This document shows positions 27,700 through 40,083 of a DNA stretch of 64,000 bases, in pieces. Location of the stretch: assembly GCF_003855095.1 (NCBI RefSeq), contig NZ_CP033972.1, positions 5,890,001-5,954,000 on the forward strand, given 5' to 3'. The notes below the pieces were generated by a model. That model was not told the origin of the DNA and searched no databases. It saw only the letters and a list, made by a program, of their open reading frames with translations. This stretch comes from Gordonia insulae (lineage in GTDB: Bacteria; Actinomycetota; Actinomycetes; Mycobacteriales; Mycobacteriaceae). The position numbers were made by a program, and so were the translations under genes. Every line of letters begins with the position of its first letter. Within the stretch, counting starts at the first letter, position 1.

Positions 27700-28785
27700 G
27701 TGCGGATCGACGCCGCCGTCGTCACGACGCCGGGCGGACCCTTCGAGGTCGTGCCGGTCCACATCGACGCCCCGCGGGCGGGCGAAATCCTGGTCCGCAT
27801 GCGGGCCGTCGGGATCTGCCACACCGATCTGGGGATGAAGGCCACCTGGCCTGAACGCCGGATGCCGCAGGTGTTCGGCCACGAGGGCGCCGGCGTCGTC
27901 GAGGCGGTCGGCCCGGGTGTCACCGGCCTCGCCCCGGGACAGACGGTCTGCCTCACGTTCCGCAGCTGCGGTACGTGCGTGCAGTGCGCCGATGGGCATC
28001 CCGCGTACTGCAGCACCGGACTCAACACCGCCGGGCGAGCGGACGGGTCGCCGACCCTCACCCGCGACGGCGACCCGGTGTTCGGCGGGTTCTTCGGGCA
28101 GTCGAGCTTCGCGACGTATGCGATCGCCCACGCGGACAACGCGATCGCCGTTCCGGAAAATCTCCCACCGCACATCGCCGCGCCGCTCGGGTGCGGCGTG
28201 CAGACCGGGTACGGCACCATCACCCGGGTGCTGCGGCCCGCACCGGACTCGACCGTGACGGTCTACGGCGCCGGCAGCGTCGGTCTCTGCGCGGTGATGG
28301 CTGCGGTTCGCGCGGGCGCGCGGGTGGTGGCCGTCGATCCGATCGAGAGCCGTCGCACGCTCGCCGACGGACTGGGCGCGATCGGCACCGTCGACCCGAC
28401 CGAGGTCGGCGACGTCGCGGCGGCGGTCACCTCCTGCCATGGCCGCGGCACCGACCATGCCGTCGACACCACCGCGCGCCAGGATGTGTTCGCCGCGGCA
28501 GTCGCGGCCGCCGAGCCGCGTGGTGGCATCGCACTCGTCGGCATCGGTCGCCGCCTCGAGTTCGATGTGATGCAGGTCCTCTACAAGGGCCTGACGATCC
28601 GCGGTGTCATCGAGGGTGACGTCGTGCCGGGCGAGATCATCCCGGAGCTCGCGGCGCTCTACTCGGCGGGCGAACTGCCGATCGACAACCTGATCGAGGT
28701 CTATCCGTTCGCGGACATCGAGCGGGCTGCGGCCGACTCGATCTCCGGGGCCACGGTGAAACCGGTGCTGGTGTTCGACGCCTGA
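27700..28785 (+). CDS. Zinc-dependent alcohol dehydrogenase, class III/aryl type
   Basis: A 361-residue MDR-family dehydrogenase. The catalytic zinc ligands are in CHTDLGMKATW (Cys about 38) and the GHEGAGVVEAVG motif (His about 63); the structural zinc lobe has four Cys in CGTCVQCADGHPAYC. The NAD-binding motif is VYGAGSVGLCAVMAAV (GxGxxG). It resembles NAD-dependent aryl-alcohol and long-chain alcohol dehydrogenases. Start is GTG 27700, four bases after the DUF4334 gene. The stop overlaps an 11-bp hairpin. The in vivo substrate cannot be told. Confidence 0.9.
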   Translation: MRIDAAVVTTPGGPFEVVPVHIDAPRAGEILVRMRAVGICHTDLGMKATWPERRMPQVFGHEGAGVVEAVGPGVTGLAPGQTVCLTFRSCGTCVQCADGHPAYCSTGLNTAGRADGSPTLTRDGDPVFGGFFGQSSFATYAIAHADNAIAVPENLPPHIAAPLGCGVQTGYGTITRVLRPAPDSTVTVYGAGSVGLCAVMAAVRAGARVVAVDPIESRRTLADGLGAIGTVDPTEVGDVAAAVTSCHGRGTDHAVDTTARQDVFAAAVAAAEPRGGIALVGIGRRLEFDVMQVLYKGLTIRGVIEGDVVPGEIIPELAALYSAGELPIDNLIEVYPFADIERAAADSISGATVKPVLVFDA

Positions 28786-28813
28786 TCGGCCGGATCCCCG
28801 TCCCGATCAGGCG
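28779..28813 (+). terminator. 11-bp hairpin overlapping the ADH stop codon
   Basis: CGCCTGATCGG and CCGATCAGGCG are perfectly complementary around a 13-base loop. The stop codon TGA lies inside the first arm. It sits between the DUF4334-ADH pair and the next promoter, so it could end that transcript. Confidence 0.55.
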
Positions 28814-28817
28814 GGAA

Positions 28818-28846
28818 TTGGTCGGCGGTCCTGACGCGTTTATCCT
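28818..28846 (+). promoter_or_regulatory. Promoter of the cysteine desulfurase-mnmA operon
   Basis: TTGGTC (28818-28823) and TATCCT (28841-28846) are separated by 17 bases, a good sigma-70-type layout. The -10 ends nine bases before the ATG at 28856, so the leader would be very short. Confidence 0.55.
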
Positions 28847-28855
28847 TGCAAAGAC

Positions 28856-30064
28856 ATGTCCACGCCCTCCCGAGCCCCCGTCTACCTCGATCACGCCGCT
28901 TCCACTGCCATGTTGCCCGAAGCCATCGAGGCGATGACCGCTGTCTTCGCCCAGCCGGGCAACGCGTCGTCGCTGCACGGGTCGGGTCGATGGGCGCGGC
29001 GCCGACTCGAGGAGGCCCGCGAGTCCGTGGCCGGATCGGTGGGTGCGCGACCGTCCGAGGTGATCTTCACCGGCGGTGGCACGGAATCGGACAATCTCGC
29101 GCTCAAGGGCATCTACTGGGCGCGACGCCAGGAGGATCCGGCGCGCCGACGGATCATCGTGTCCGCGGTCGAGCACCACGCGATCCTGGACCCGGCGATG
29201 TGGCTGCAGAAAGCCGATGACGCCGACCTCGTCGTCGCGCCGGTCGACGACAACGGGTTCGTGTCGCCGTCCTGGTTGCGCGACGACCTCGCCGCTCACG
29301 CCGGCGAGACGGCCGTCATCTCGGTGATGTGGGCCAACAACGAGATCGGTGCCATTCAGCCGATCTCGGAGATCGCGGCCGTCGGCGCCGAATTCGGCGT
29401 ACCCGTGCATTCCGACGCGATCCAGGCCGTCGGACATATCCCCGTCGACTTCGGTGCGAGTGGGTTGTCCGCGCTGAGTCTTGCCGCGCACAAGTTCGGT
29501 GGTCCGCAGGGCGTCGGCGCACTGCTGCTGCGTCGCGACGTCGAGTGTGTGCCGCTGCTGCACGGGGGCGGTCACGAGCGTGACGTCCGGTCCGGCACGC
29601 AGGACGTCGCGGGCGCGGTGGGGATGGCGACGGCACTGCGGGTGTCGGTCGATCGTCTGCCGGCCAGCACGAGTTCGGTGCAGGCCCTGCGCGAGCGGCT
29701 GTTCGACACGCTGCTCGCCGTACCCGGTGCCACGGTCAACGGACCGCGTGACGACCGCCGACTGCCCGGCAACGTGCACGTCTCGTTCGAGGGATGTGAG
29801 GGCGACTCCCTGCTGATGCTGCTCGACGCCAACGGCGTCGAGTGCTCGACGGGGTCCGCGTGCACGGCCGGTGTGGCGCAGGCCAGCCACGTCCTGCTCG
29901 CCATGGGTCTCGACGTCCCGACCGCGCGTGGATCGCTGCGCTTCTCCCTCGCGCCGAGCACCACCGAAGCCGACGTGGACGCCGTCGCGGAGGTGATCGG
30001 CCAGGTCGTCGACCGGGCGCGAGCCGCGGGCCTGGTGTCCTCGCCGACCGGAAAGGGGCACTGA
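28856..30064 (+). CDS. Cysteine desulfurase (IscS/NifS-like, class V aminotransferase)
   Basis: PLP enzyme that takes sulfur from cysteine for tRNA thiolation or Fe-S assembly. The 402-residue protein has the PLP-stacking His ([10 protein letters not shown]), the Schiff-base Lys ([16 protein letters not shown]) and the active-site Cys in a mobile loop ([10 protein letters not shown]). The opening [18 protein letters not shown] is typical. The mnmA start overlaps its stop by one base, so it very likely feeds MnmA with persulfide sulfur, as for Rv3025c-Rv3024c. It has no SUF or ISC genes as neighbours, consistent with a tRNA-thiolation enzyme. Confidence 0.93.
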   Translation: MSTPSRAPVYLDHAASTAMLPEAIEAMTAVFAQPGNASSLHGSGRWARRRLEEARESVAGSVGARPSEVIFTGGGTESDNLALKGIYWARRQEDPARRRIIVSAVEHHAILDPAMWLQKADDADLVVAPVDDNGFVSPSWLRDDLAAHAGETAVISVMWANNEIGAIQPISEIAAVGAEFGVPVHSDAIQAVGHIPVDFGASGLSALSLAAHKFGGPQGVGALLLRRDVECVPLLHGGGHERDVRSGTQDVAGAVGMATALRVSVDRLPASTSSVQALRERLFDTLLAVPGATVNGPRDDRRLPGNVHVSFEGCEGDSLLMLLDANGVECSTGSACTAGVAQASHVLLAMGLDVPTARGSLRFSLAPSTTEADVDAVAEVIGQVVDRARAAGLVSSPTGKGH

Positions 30065-31203
30065 TGCGGGTTCTCGCCGCGATGAGCGGCGGCGTCGACT
30101 CGTCGGTGGCCGCGGCGCGCGCCGTCGACGCCGGGCACGACGTCGTCGGGGTCCACCTCGCGCTGTCGACCGCGCCGGGCGCACTGCGCACCGGATCGCG
30201 TGGCTGCTGCTCGCGGGAGGACGCCTCTGATGCACGCCGGGTCGCCGACGTCCTCGGCATCCCGTTCTATGTCTGGGACTTCGCCGACCGATTCAAGGAC
30301 GACGTGATCGACGAGTTCGTCGATGCCTATGCCGCAGGTCAGACGCCCAATCCGTGCCTGACCTGCAACGAGAAGATCAAGTTCTCCGCACTCGCGCAGA
30401 AGGCGGTGGCACTGGGCTTCGATGCCCTCGCCACCGGTCACTATGCCCGCCTCGCCGACGGTGAGCTGCGGCGTGCGGTCGACGAGGACAAGGACCAGTC
30501 CTACGTGCTCGCGGTGCTGAGCGCGGACCAGCTCAGCCGGGCGATGTTCCCCATCGGGGACACCCCGAAGAGTGAGATCCGCGCCGAGGCCGCCCGCCGT
30601 GGACTGTCGGTCGCGGAGAAGCCCGACTCGCACGACATCTGCTTCATCCCCACCGGCGACACCCGCGCCTTCCTCGGCGCCCGGATCGGTATCCGGCCCG
30701 GTGCGGTGGTCGATGCCGACACCGGCGACCGGCTGGCCGAGCACGACGGAGTGCACGGCTTCACGATCGGGCAGCGTAAGGGCCTCGGCATCGAGGCGCC
30801 GGCCACCGACGGCCGTCCGCGCTACGTCACCGACATCGATCCCGAGTCGGGGACCGTGACCGTCGGTTCGGCGGCACACCTCGACGTCTGGTCGATCACC
30901 GTGCATCGTGCCGTCTGGACGTCGGGACAGGCCCCCGACGGACCCGTCGACGTCATGGTGCAGGTCCGCGCGCACGGCGGGCTGGCCCCCGCCCGCGCGA
31001 CACCGATCGAACGGGACGGACACCCGATGATCGACATCGCGCTGACCGAACCCCTGACCGGGGTGGCGAAGGGCCAGGCAGCCGTGCTGTATCTGCCCGA
31101 CGCCGATCGGGGAGACCTGGTGCTCGGGTCCGGTCGCATCGTGGCGACGGATTCCGACCCCGCATCGGGCGTGCACACGGTCGCGGTCGGCCGCGACGCG
31201 TGA
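30064..31203 (+). CDS. mnmA: tRNA-specific 2-thiouridylase
   Basis: Adds sulfur to the wobble uridine (s2U34) of tRNAs for Lys, Glu and Gln. The 379-residue protein has the PP-loop [10 protein letters not shown] near the N-terminus, the catalytic Cys in NPCLTCN (about residues 98-104) and the second Cys in DSHDICFIP (about 195). The C-terminal beta-barrel region follows ([30 protein letters not shown]). ATG 30064 is chosen: it shares its A with the TGA of the preceding cysteine desulfurase (TGATG). Its own stop overlaps the next gene (GTGA at 31200-31203). The three genes form one operon. Confidence 0.95.
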   Translation: MRVLAAMSGGVDSSVAAARAVDAGHDVVGVHLALSTAPGALRTGSRGCCSREDASDARRVADVLGIPFYVWDFADRFKDDVIDEFVDAYAAGQTPNPCLTCNEKIKFSALAQKAVALGFDALATGHYARLADGELRRAVDEDKDQSYVLAVLSADQLSRAMFPIGDTPKSEIRAEAARRGLSVAEKPDSHDICFIPTGDTRAFLGARIGIRPGAVVDADTGDRLAEHDGVHGFTIGQRKGLGIEAPATDGRPRYVTDIDPESGTVTVGSAAHLDVWSITVHRAVWTSGQAPDGPVDVMVQVRAHGGLAPARATPIERDGHPMIDIALTEPLTGVAKGQAAVLYLPDADRGDLVLGSGRIVATDSDPASGVHTVAVGRDA

Positions 31204-32222
31204 ACCCGGTGCACGAGGCGCTCGCCGGCGGAATCGGAACCGGGATCGGTTCGATGCCGGGCACGGATGCCCGTGAGGCGACCGCCATCATCAACGGTGA
31301 ACTCGACCTCCCGTTCCTCGCCGAACTACCGGATCGTGGTGCCGGTGCCGACATGATCGGACGTATGGCCGCCGTGCTCGTCGATCTGCCGATGGACGCG
31401 GGCACCTGGGGCTACCGTCTGGCGCAACGTGGATCGGCAGTGTCCCGACGGGCCCGCGACTTCCTCAACGCGGATCTGGATGCCGTCGAAGAGCTCTGGG
31501 ACGCAGCAGGTTTCGTGGGGTCAGGGCGCCTCTTCAAGATCCAGGTGTGCGGGCCGTTCACCTTCTCCGCGTCGGCGGAACTCCCGGCCGGACACAAGGT
31601 CCTGCGCGATCGCGGTGCGTGGCACGACGTCGTCGCGTCCACCGCCGAAGGAGTCCGTGAGCTCGTCGGCGAAGTGTCCCGGCGACTGGGCGCCGAGGTG
31701 GTCGTGCAACTCGACGAACCGCTGATCGGCACGGTCATCGACGGCGCGGTCACCCCGCTGACCAGGTTCGACACCATCCCGGCGGTCCCGGTGATCGAGG
31801 TGGTCGAGGCGTTGACCCAGATCGTCGACCAGGCCGGGCGGCCGGTGATCGTGCACAGCTGCGCCGCACCGCGCTGGGATCTGATCGAGCAGATGCGTGG
31901 TGTCGCATGGTCACTCGACGTCACCGATCCGTCCACGGCGGATCTCGACGGTATCGGGGCACTCATCGACCGGGGGGATGTGCTGGTGGCCGGGGTGATC
32001 CCGACGGTGGGCGGCGATCGCCGGGTCCGCGCGGAGACCGTCGCGACCCGACTCGCCGCGCTGACCGACCGGATCGGATTGTCGCGGAAAGCCCTGGCGT
32101 CCAACGTGATCGTCAGCCCGACCTGTGGTCTGGCCGGCGCAACCCCGGAGTGGGCGAAGAACGCGCTCACCATCAGCGCCCGGGCGGGCGAACTACTCGC
32201 CGCCGACCCCGACGCCCTCTGA
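31200..32222 (+). CDS. Core methionine synthase (MetE C-terminal domain, Rv3015c-like)
   Basis: A 340-residue protein consisting only of the catalytic TIM barrel of cobalamin-independent methionine synthase. Zn ligands can be identified: the HxC motif in VIVHSCAAP and the later Cys in VSPTCGL. The start [17 protein letters not shown] fits the barrel's first strand. The folate-binding N-terminal domain of MetE is absent, so the methyl donor must differ; related core-MetE proteins are a known but poorly assigned group. Overlap with mnmA (GTGA) indicates coupling. It follows mnmA and precedes ligA, as in mycobacteria. Confidence 0.87.
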   Translation: MNPVHEALAGGIGTGIGSMPGTDAREATAIINGELDLPFLAELPDRGAGADMIGRMAAVLVDLPMDAGTWGYRLAQRGSAVSRRARDFLNADLDAVEELWDAAGFVGSGRLFKIQVCGPFTFSASAELPAGHKVLRDRGAWHDVVASTAEGVRELVGEVSRRLGAEVVVQLDEPLIGTVIDGAVTPLTRFDTIPAVPVIEVVEALTQIVDQAGRPVIVHSCAAPRWDLIEQMRGVAWSLDVTDPSTADLDGIGALIDRGDVLVAGVIPTVGGDRRVRAETVATRLAALTDRIGLSRKALASNVIVSPTCGLAGATPEWAKNALTISARAGELLAADPDAL

Positions 32223-32230
32223 CGTCGCGG

Positions 32231-34748
<2,518 letters not shown>

Positions 34749-34756
34749 TCTCGCCG

Positions 34757-35425
34757 TCAGCTCTCTGCCCGGACCACCGTGCTCACGATTCCCGCGAGGT
34801 AGCCCAGTCGGGCGACCTCGGACGGGCGGAAATCGGGGCCGCCGATCCGACCGAGGAGGATCGCCTTCTCGCCGTCACCGAGCGGCGCGGCGGCGAGTCG
34901 GGTGTCCATGTCCTGCCAGGCCTCGGGCACCCAGTCCGCGGACCCGTCGAGTTGCGCGGCTCGTTCGAGCGGTAGCCAGTCGGCTCGCGTGAGTGGGGTC
35001 TCCGGAGCGCCCGAGCTCCCGAAGAGTTGCAGCACACCGCCGCTCGCCGATGTGATGACCATCGCCCACGACACCCGGAGGACCCGCGGAGTGTTGTCCA
35101 CCAGTACCTGCAGCCGGTGCCGGTCGGTGGTGGCCACCTGATCGACGAGTTCGAGCTCTCGGTGGGTGTCCAGCACGCCCGCGTAGGGCCGGATCGAGTC
35201 CACCCGCACACCTTTGAGCTTCTCGGCGGCGGTGATCAGGCCGTCCGGTAGCGATCCGGGCGCGATGTCGACGACCAGGTCGTCGACCGCGTAACCCTCG
35301 CCCCGCTCCACGACCTCCAGCGACAGGATGTCGGCGCCGACCGAGCCGAGTTGGACAGCGAGCAATCCGAGGCTGCCCGGTCGATCCTCGAGGTACACGC
35401 GCAGCAGGTAGGACACGTCGGCCAT
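34757..35425 (-). CDS. ACT domain protein (Rv3013-like)
   Basis: A 222-residue protein with an N-terminal ACT domain (SYLLRVYLEDRPGSLGLLAV, then GADILSLEVVERGEGYAVDD) and a second part that resembles a GAF-like or hydrolase-fold lobe (LVDNTPRVLRVSWAMVITSA; GEKAILLGRIGGPDFRPSE). ACT domains bind amino acids, so a regulatory role is likely, but no effector or partner is known. ATG 35425 is chosen because an in-frame start at 35608 would overlap the divergent gene. It converges on ligA with an 8-base gap. Confidence 0.82.
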   Translation of the reverse strand: MADVSYLLRVYLEDRPGSLGLLAVQLGSVGADILSLEVVERGEGYAVDDLVVDIAPGSLPDGLITAAEKLKGVRVDSIRPYAGVLDTHRELELVDQVATTDRHRLQVLVDNTPRVLRVSWAMVITSASGGVLQLFGSSGAPETPLTRADWLPLERAAQLDGSADWVPEAWQDMDTRLAAAPLGDGEKAILLGRIGGPDFRPSEVARLGYLAGIVSTVVRAES

Positions 35426-35515
35426 TGTTTCATTCCGATGTGACCGTCGCGTGACGAGGCCGTCGCACCCGGGGGTGACCGTGCGCCGGGTCGTCGGCGG
35501 GGTCACCATGGGGCC

Positions 35516-36100
35516 ATGGCCGAGGAGAATCAACCGCTTGCGGACCCCGATGGCTCGACCCAGGTCACGGCATCCGTGGCACGCCGCATCGAGCCCGGAC
35601 GCGAACACGACTTCGTCGGCTGGACCGATGCGGGTATCGCACTGGCCCGGACGTTCCCCGGCTTCCTCGGCGGCGGATGGCTGCGCAACTCGCGGATCGA
35701 CGACGAGTACTACATCGTCTACCGTTTCGCCGACGAGGCGTCGATGGACGACTGGGTGTCATCGCCGGTGCGCAAGGCGTGGCTCTCGCGCGGCGAAGGT
35801 GTCGCCGTCGAGTACGCCACGCACCGGCTCTCCGGTATCGAAGGCTGGTTCGAGCCGCAGCAGCACCTGACAAATGCGGTGAGGGTCCAGGGCGCTCCGC
35901 CGCCGCGCTGGAAACAGGCGATCACCATCTGGCTGGGGTTCTTCCCGTTGTCGCTGGCCATCAACCTGCTGGTGATCGGTCATCTCGACGGCGTACCGGT
36001 GGTGCTCAAGACGTTGATCGCGACGTTGATCAACACACCGCTCATGGTCTATCTGGTGCTGCCCTGGATCACCGCGCGACTGCACCGCTGGTTGTCCTGA
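35516..36100 (+). CDS. Antibiotic biosynthesis monooxygenase (ABM) domain fused to membrane helices
   Basis: A 194-residue protein: an ABM ferredoxin-like domain ([54 protein letters not shown]; about residues 17-105) and two C-terminal membrane segments ([20 protein letters not shown] and [19 protein letters not shown]). This fusion is widespread in actinobacteria and its function unknown. Start ATG 35516 is likely because the domain begins right after it; the upstream gap to the divergent ACT gene is 90 bases. No operon partner is evident. Confidence 0.82.
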   Translation: MAEENQPLADPDGSTQVTASVARRIEPGREHDFVGWTDAGIALARTFPGFLGGGWLRNSRIDDEYYIVYRFADEASMDDWVSSPVRKAWLSRGEGVAVEYATHRLSGIEGWFEPQQHLTNAVRVQGAPPPRWKQAITIWLGFFPLSLAINLLVIGHLDGVPVVLKTLIATLINTPLMVYLVLPWITARLHRWLS

Positions 36101-36198
36101 GGGGCTCCGCTGCGGGACATCGCGACGCCGTCGCATCGCCGGTACCCGGCTCCCATAGGCTGGTGGGGCACACGCACGACACGGCGAAAGGACCCGGC

Positions 36199-36513
36199 AT
36201 GTCCAGCGGATCAGAGTCGGCGATCTCCCGGGAGGAGGTCGCGCACCTGGCGCGACTGTCCCGGCTCGCGCTGACCGACACGGAGCTCGATCAGTACGCG
36301 CAGCAGCTCGATTCGATCCTGGCCCACGTCGCCCAGGTCGCCGAGGTGGCCGCCGACGACGTGCCCGGCACGGCGCACCCCGCCCAACTCGCCAACGTCC
36401 TGCGGCCGGATGTGCCCGCACCCTGCCTGACGACCGAGGAGGCGCTCTCCGGTGCCCCGGCCGTCGAGCAGGACCGATTCGCCGTCCCACAGATCCTGGG
36501 AGAAGAGCAGTGA
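36199..36513 (+). CDS. gatC: Aspartyl/glutamyl-tRNA amidotransferase subunit C
   Basis: Small subunit of the GatCAB amidotransferase that converts Glu-tRNA(Gln) and/or Asp-tRNA(Asn) to the amidated forms. The 104-residue protein opens with [20 protein letters not shown], then [15 protein letters not shown], and ends with a conserved tail ([14 protein letters not shown]: [15 protein letters not shown]). It starts at ATG 36199 and its stop overlaps gatA by four bases (GTGA). gatB is further on, past pfkA. Confidence 0.95.
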   Translation: MSSGSESAISREEVAHLARLSRLALTDTELDQYAQQLDSILAHVAQVAEVAADDVPGTAHPAQLANVLRPDVPAPCLTTEEALSGAPAVEQDRFAVPQILGEEQ

Positions 36514-38000
36514 CCCCATCGACGCGTAGCACGAACGAGATCACCGGTCTCTCCGCGGCGGAGCTGGCGGGCAAGATCGGGGCCGGCGAGCTCTCCTCGG
36601 TCGAGGTCACCCAGGCGCATCTGGACCGGATCGCCGAGATCGACAGCGAGTTGGGTGCGTTCCTGCACGTCAGTGGCGCCGAGGCGCTGGTGGCTGCGAA
36701 GGCCGCCGACGACGCGATCGCCGCGGGTGAGTCGCCATCGGCCCTGGCCGGCGTCCCGATCGCCCTGAAGGATGTGTTCACCACCACCGACGCGCCCACG
36801 ACATGTGGTTCGAAGATCCTCGAGGGGTGGGTGCCACCCTATGACGCCGCGGTCACCGAGCGACTGCGGGCCGCGGGGATCCCGATTCTCGGCAAGACCA
36901 ACATGGACGAGTTCGCGATGGGCAGTTCCACCGAGAACTCCGCGTATCAGGTGACCCGCAATCCCTGGGACACCACCAGGATCCCCGGCGGCTCGGGCGG
37001 CGGTAGCGCCGCCGCGCTCGCCTCCTATCAGGCACCGCTGGCCATCGGCACCGACACGGGCGGGTCGATCCGGCAGCCCGCCGCGGTCACCGCGACGGTC
37101 GGTGTGAAACCCACCTACGGCACGGTGTCGCGCTACGGACTCGTCGCGTGTGCGTCCTCACTCGATCAGGGCGGGCCCTGCGGACGCACCGTGCTCGACA
37201 CCGCACTGCTGCATTCGGTGATCGCCGGACACGACAAGCGGGACTCCACATCCATCGATGCGCCCGTGCCCGACGTCGTCGCGGCGGCGAAGTTCGGTGC
37301 GGAACAAGACCTCTCGGGTGTGCGAATCGGTGTCGTCACCGAATTGCAGGGTGAGGGCTATCAAGCAGGCGTGCTCGACTCGTTCCGGGCCGCGCTGCAG
37401 GTGCTCACCGACCGAGGCGCCGAGGTCGTCGAGGTGTCCTGCCCGCACTTCACCTATGCGCTGGGTGCCTACTACCTGATCCTGCCGTCCGAGGTCTCCT
37501 CGAACCTCGCTCGCTTCGACGCCATGCGCTACGGATTGCGGGTCGGCGATGACGGGACGCACAGCGCCGAAGAGGTCATGGCGCTGACCCGGGACGCGGG
37601 GTTCGGTCCGGAGGTCAAGCGGCGCATCATGATCGGTACCTACGCATTGTCGTCGGGCTATTACGACGCCTATTACGGTCAGGCGCAGAAGGTGCGTACG
37701 CTCATCGCGCGGGATTTCACCGCAGCCTTCGAGAAGGTCGACGTCCTGGTGTCGCCGACCACGCCGACGACTGCTTTCGCGTTGGGGGAGAAGGTCGACG
37801 ACCCGCTGGCGATGTATCTCTTCGACCTGTGCACCCTGCCGGTGAACCTGGCCGGGATCGGCGCGATGTCGGTGCCGTCCGGACTGTCCGCCGACGACGG
37901 GATGCCGGTCGGGCTGCAGATCATGGCACCGGCGCTGGCCGACGACCGGCTCTACCGGGTGGGGGCCGCCTACGAGGCTGCACGCGGCCCGATCGGGTAG
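36510..38000 (+). CDS. gatA: Aspartyl/glutamyl-tRNA amidotransferase subunit A
   Basis: Amidase subunit that makes ammonia from glutamine for the tRNA transamidation reaction. At 496 residues it has normal length. The Ser-cisSer-Lys triad is present: Lys in [12 protein letters not shown], the cis-Ser in [13 protein letters not shown] and the nucleophile in [14 protein letters not shown]. It shares GTGA with gatC and is translationally coupled. The subunit B gene is 5.6 kb downstream (43624), the same split arrangement as in mycobacteria. The downstream gene is convergent. Confidence 0.96.
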   Translation: MTPSTRSTNEITGLSAAELAGKIGAGELSSVEVTQAHLDRIAEIDSELGAFLHVSGAEALVAAKAADDAIAAGESPSALAGVPIALKDVFTTTDAPTTCGSKILEGWVPPYDAAVTERLRAAGIPILGKTNMDEFAMGSSTENSAYQVTRNPWDTTRIPGGSGGGSAAALASYQAPLAIGTDTGGSIRQPAAVTATVGVKPTYGTVSRYGLVACASSLDQGGPCGRTVLDTALLHSVIAGHDKRDSTSIDAPVPDVVAAAKFGAEQDLSGVRIGVVTELQGEGYQAGVLDSFRAALQVLTDRGAEVVEVSCPHFTYALGAYYLILPSEVSSNLARFDAMRYGLRVGDDGTHSAEEVMALTRDAGFGPEVKRRIMIGTYALSSGYYDAYYGQAQKVRTLIARDFTAAFEKVDVLVSPTTPTTAFALGEKVDDPLAMYLFDLCTLPVNLAGIGAMSVPSGLSADDGMPVGLQIMAPALADDRLYRVGAAYEAARGPIG

Positions 38001-38020
38001 GCGTCGCGGCCGCCCGGTGA

Positions 38021-39250
38021 TCAGGATCGCGCAGGTGGTGAGGACTGCTCGGGTCCATACCGGTGTCCCACACCGGCCGGACCGTCGAGGGAGACCAGCA
38101 GGTCGGCGCTGGTCTGAACGAAACCGGCCACCGGGAGCCAGGGTGGACGTCGCACCGGGCGACCGGTGATCAGGGTGCCTGCCGGCTGCTGAACAGGCCG
38201 CCACAGGACCGAGATCGACCATCTGGGTACCGGATCGGATGCGTTGGCGCGGATGACGCGCACCGAGCCGGGCCCCGGCCCGGCATCGACGGATCCGCCG
38301 GGCACACCGGTCAGCAGGGTTTCGGTGACCGCGCCGGGGCGATGGATCGCTGCCCACACCCGGGCGTCCTCCGCGCCGATCGCGCCGAGGCTCTGCCCGT
38401 AGACGATGATCTCCGGACGCGCTCCGGTGGGACGCGCCCGGGTGCGATCGATGACCTCACGGAGTACGGCGGTGGCGCTGCGACCAGCCGCGGAGCGATC
38501 GCCGACAAACGCCCGCCAGGACGGCTGATCGCCGTATTGCAGTGCGAGGACCGCGACGTCGCCGTCGAACCGATCGACGAATCCGGACACCGCCCCCGCA
38601 TCGACCCACCCGGACCCGGTCGGCACGGCGATGACCACGGCGCGCCGGTCGAGACCGCCCGCGGACACCCAGCGTGACGCGAGGGCGTGACTGCGTTGCG
38701 CGAGCGGCGCATCCTCGACGCCGCTGTAGATCACCGTTGCCGGTGCGCGGGGCGCGGGCTGTGCGCCGTCGGCCTGAGCGGCGGGCAGGTAGCCCGCCAG
38801 GGTCGCGGTGACGGTCGCCGTGATCAGTGCGGTGACGCGTGGCAGGTAGACGACCGCGGCGAACAGGATCGACGCGGGCACAACGGAAACCGCGAACCAC
38901 TCGGCCCCGACGGCAGGAGCGCCGAGATCGCCGCGCAACGCGTTCTGCCACGCCAGACTCAGCACGCCCGCGCAGACGACGATGCCGGCGGCGACCGCGG
39001 CCGACGCGACTCGTGTCGGCGGTCGCGCCGACCGCCGGCGTGCGACGACCAGCCCGAGGACTGTCGCGATTGCGGTGCACACGGCGGTCACGGCCGCCGA
39101 GATCATGGCGTCGCGGGGAAGTCCGCTGGGCCAGAGTCCGATCACCGCCCCGACGGCGGCTCCGAGCGAGACGATCGGATGCGGGAGGGGCGACCCGGTT
39201 CTGCGGGGGTGACGCAGATCGCCGGCGGGCCGCGCGGTCTCGATGCTCAT
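38021..39250 (-). CDS. Membrane alpha/beta-hydrolase (Abhydrolase_9 type)
   Basis: A 409-residue protein. The N-terminal half has four or five membrane segments ([85 protein letters not shown]). The C-terminal domain fits Abhydrolase_9: VVIAVPTGSGWVDAGAV, VAVLALQYGDQPSWRAF and the nucleophile elbow VYGQSLGAIGAED. The Gly-x-Ser-x-Gly site is intact. It follows the secreted phospholipase gene with an ATGA overlap (39247-39250), so both are made together and may act on the same lipid. Confidence 0.83.
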   Translation of the reverse strand: MSIETARPAGDLRHPRRTGSPLPHPIVSLGAAVGAVIGLWPSGLPRDAMISAAVTAVCTAIATVLGLVVARRRSARPPTRVASAAVAAGIVVCAGVLSLAWQNALRGDLGAPAVGAEWFAVSVVPASILFAAVVYLPRVTALITATVTATLAGYLPAAQADGAQPAPRAPATVIYSGVEDAPLAQRSHALASRWVSAGGLDRRAVVIAVPTGSGWVDAGAVSGFVDRFDGDVAVLALQYGDQPSWRAFVGDRSAAGRSATAVLREVIDRTRARPTGARPEIIVYGQSLGAIGAEDARVWAAIHRPGAVTETLLTGVPGGSVDAGPGPGSVRVIRANASDPVPRWSISVLWRPVQQPAGTLITGRPVRRPPWLPVAGFVQTSADLLVSLDGPAGVGHRYGPEQSSPPARS

Positions 39251-39909
39251 GAGGTCGCCCCCGATCGTCGGCCGGTCAGGTCCGCCCAGCCGCGGCCGAC
39301 GCCGGACGAGACGATCTCGATGGGGGATTCGGCGGGAGTCGGTGCCCCGTCGAACTGCCGCCAGGTGTTCACACGCAGACCCACCTCGGCGAGCGCGGCG
39401 GCCGCGTCGCAGATCGGCGAACTGCAGGAGGCATGCATCCGCTGGATGAGCATCCGGTCGAGGCGAAGCCGCGCCCACCCGCCCAGTGGGTGGCCGTCCC
39501 GGGACGCGAATCTCAGCACGTCGTAGCCGAAGTCGTGGGTCCGGCACAGATCGTCGAATCGCCGTGGTAGCGCGATCGGCGACGAGCAGTCGCCGGTCGG
39601 ATCGACCGGATAGCCGCCGGCCAGACGCGGTCGATAGCCGAGCTGGGTGCTGAATGACTTTGGCAGGGAATGGAATACGCTCTCCGGGTGGGGACCGGTG
39701 AGCTCCCACACCACCCGGCCTGCGGGCGTCGCGAGGTCGTCGGGGGTGGCCTCGGTGGATGCGTCCACCGCGTCGGGCGTCGCGGTGTGTCCACCCGATT
39801 GTGCTGTGGACACACCGAATCCGACGCTGAGTGTGGTGGCGGTCGCGACCAGTGACGCCGCGATCGCCATGGCCGTCCGGTGCCTTCTGGATGGATGCTG
39901 AGGTCTCAT
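39247..39909 (-). CDS. Secreted prokaryotic phospholipase A2
   Basis: A 220-residue exported protein. The signal peptide (RRHRTAMAIAASLVATATTL, cleaved about residue 35) precedes a Thr/Ala-rich linker. The catalytic motif of prokaryotic PLA2 is CRTHDFGYDVLRF (His-Asp dyad about residues 133-134), with an upstream DDLC and several Cys (GDCSSPIALP, CSSPICDAAAAL) that could form disulfides. It would hydrolyse the sn-2 ester of phospholipids outside the cell. ATG 39909 is used since reading to 39951 adds residues before the signal peptide. It overlaps the downstream membrane hydrolase by four bases and is divergent from a histidine kinase. Confidence 0.86.
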   Translation of the reverse strand: MRPQHPSRRHRTAMAIAASLVATATTLSVGFGVSTAQSGGHTATPDAVDASTEATPDDLATPAGRVVWELTGPHPESVFHSLPKSFSTQLGYRPRLAGGYPVDPTGDCSSPIALPRRFDDLCRTHDFGYDVLRFASRDGHPLGGWARLRLDRMLIQRMHASCSSPICDAAAALAEVGLRVNTWRQFDGAPTPAESPIEIVSSGVGRGWADLTGRRSGATS

Positions 39910-40083
39910 GACGATGACGCTAGGAACCCGCACCGCCACACCACATCGCACGAGATGGTGAAGGGTCGATCATCTCGTGGGTCGGCCTCTCGCACTCACC
40001 TGGCTCCGCGGGGTGAGTGCGGAATCCCCCGGAAGTATGACGACGGGGGAGGGCCCGGCGACCTACGGTGGGTAGTCGAGGTG

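Noticed and set aside
29572..31176. 534-codon antisense frame opposite the desulfurase and mnmA
   Set aside because: Both forward genes have complete catalytic motifs; the reverse frame has no domain and is a shadow.
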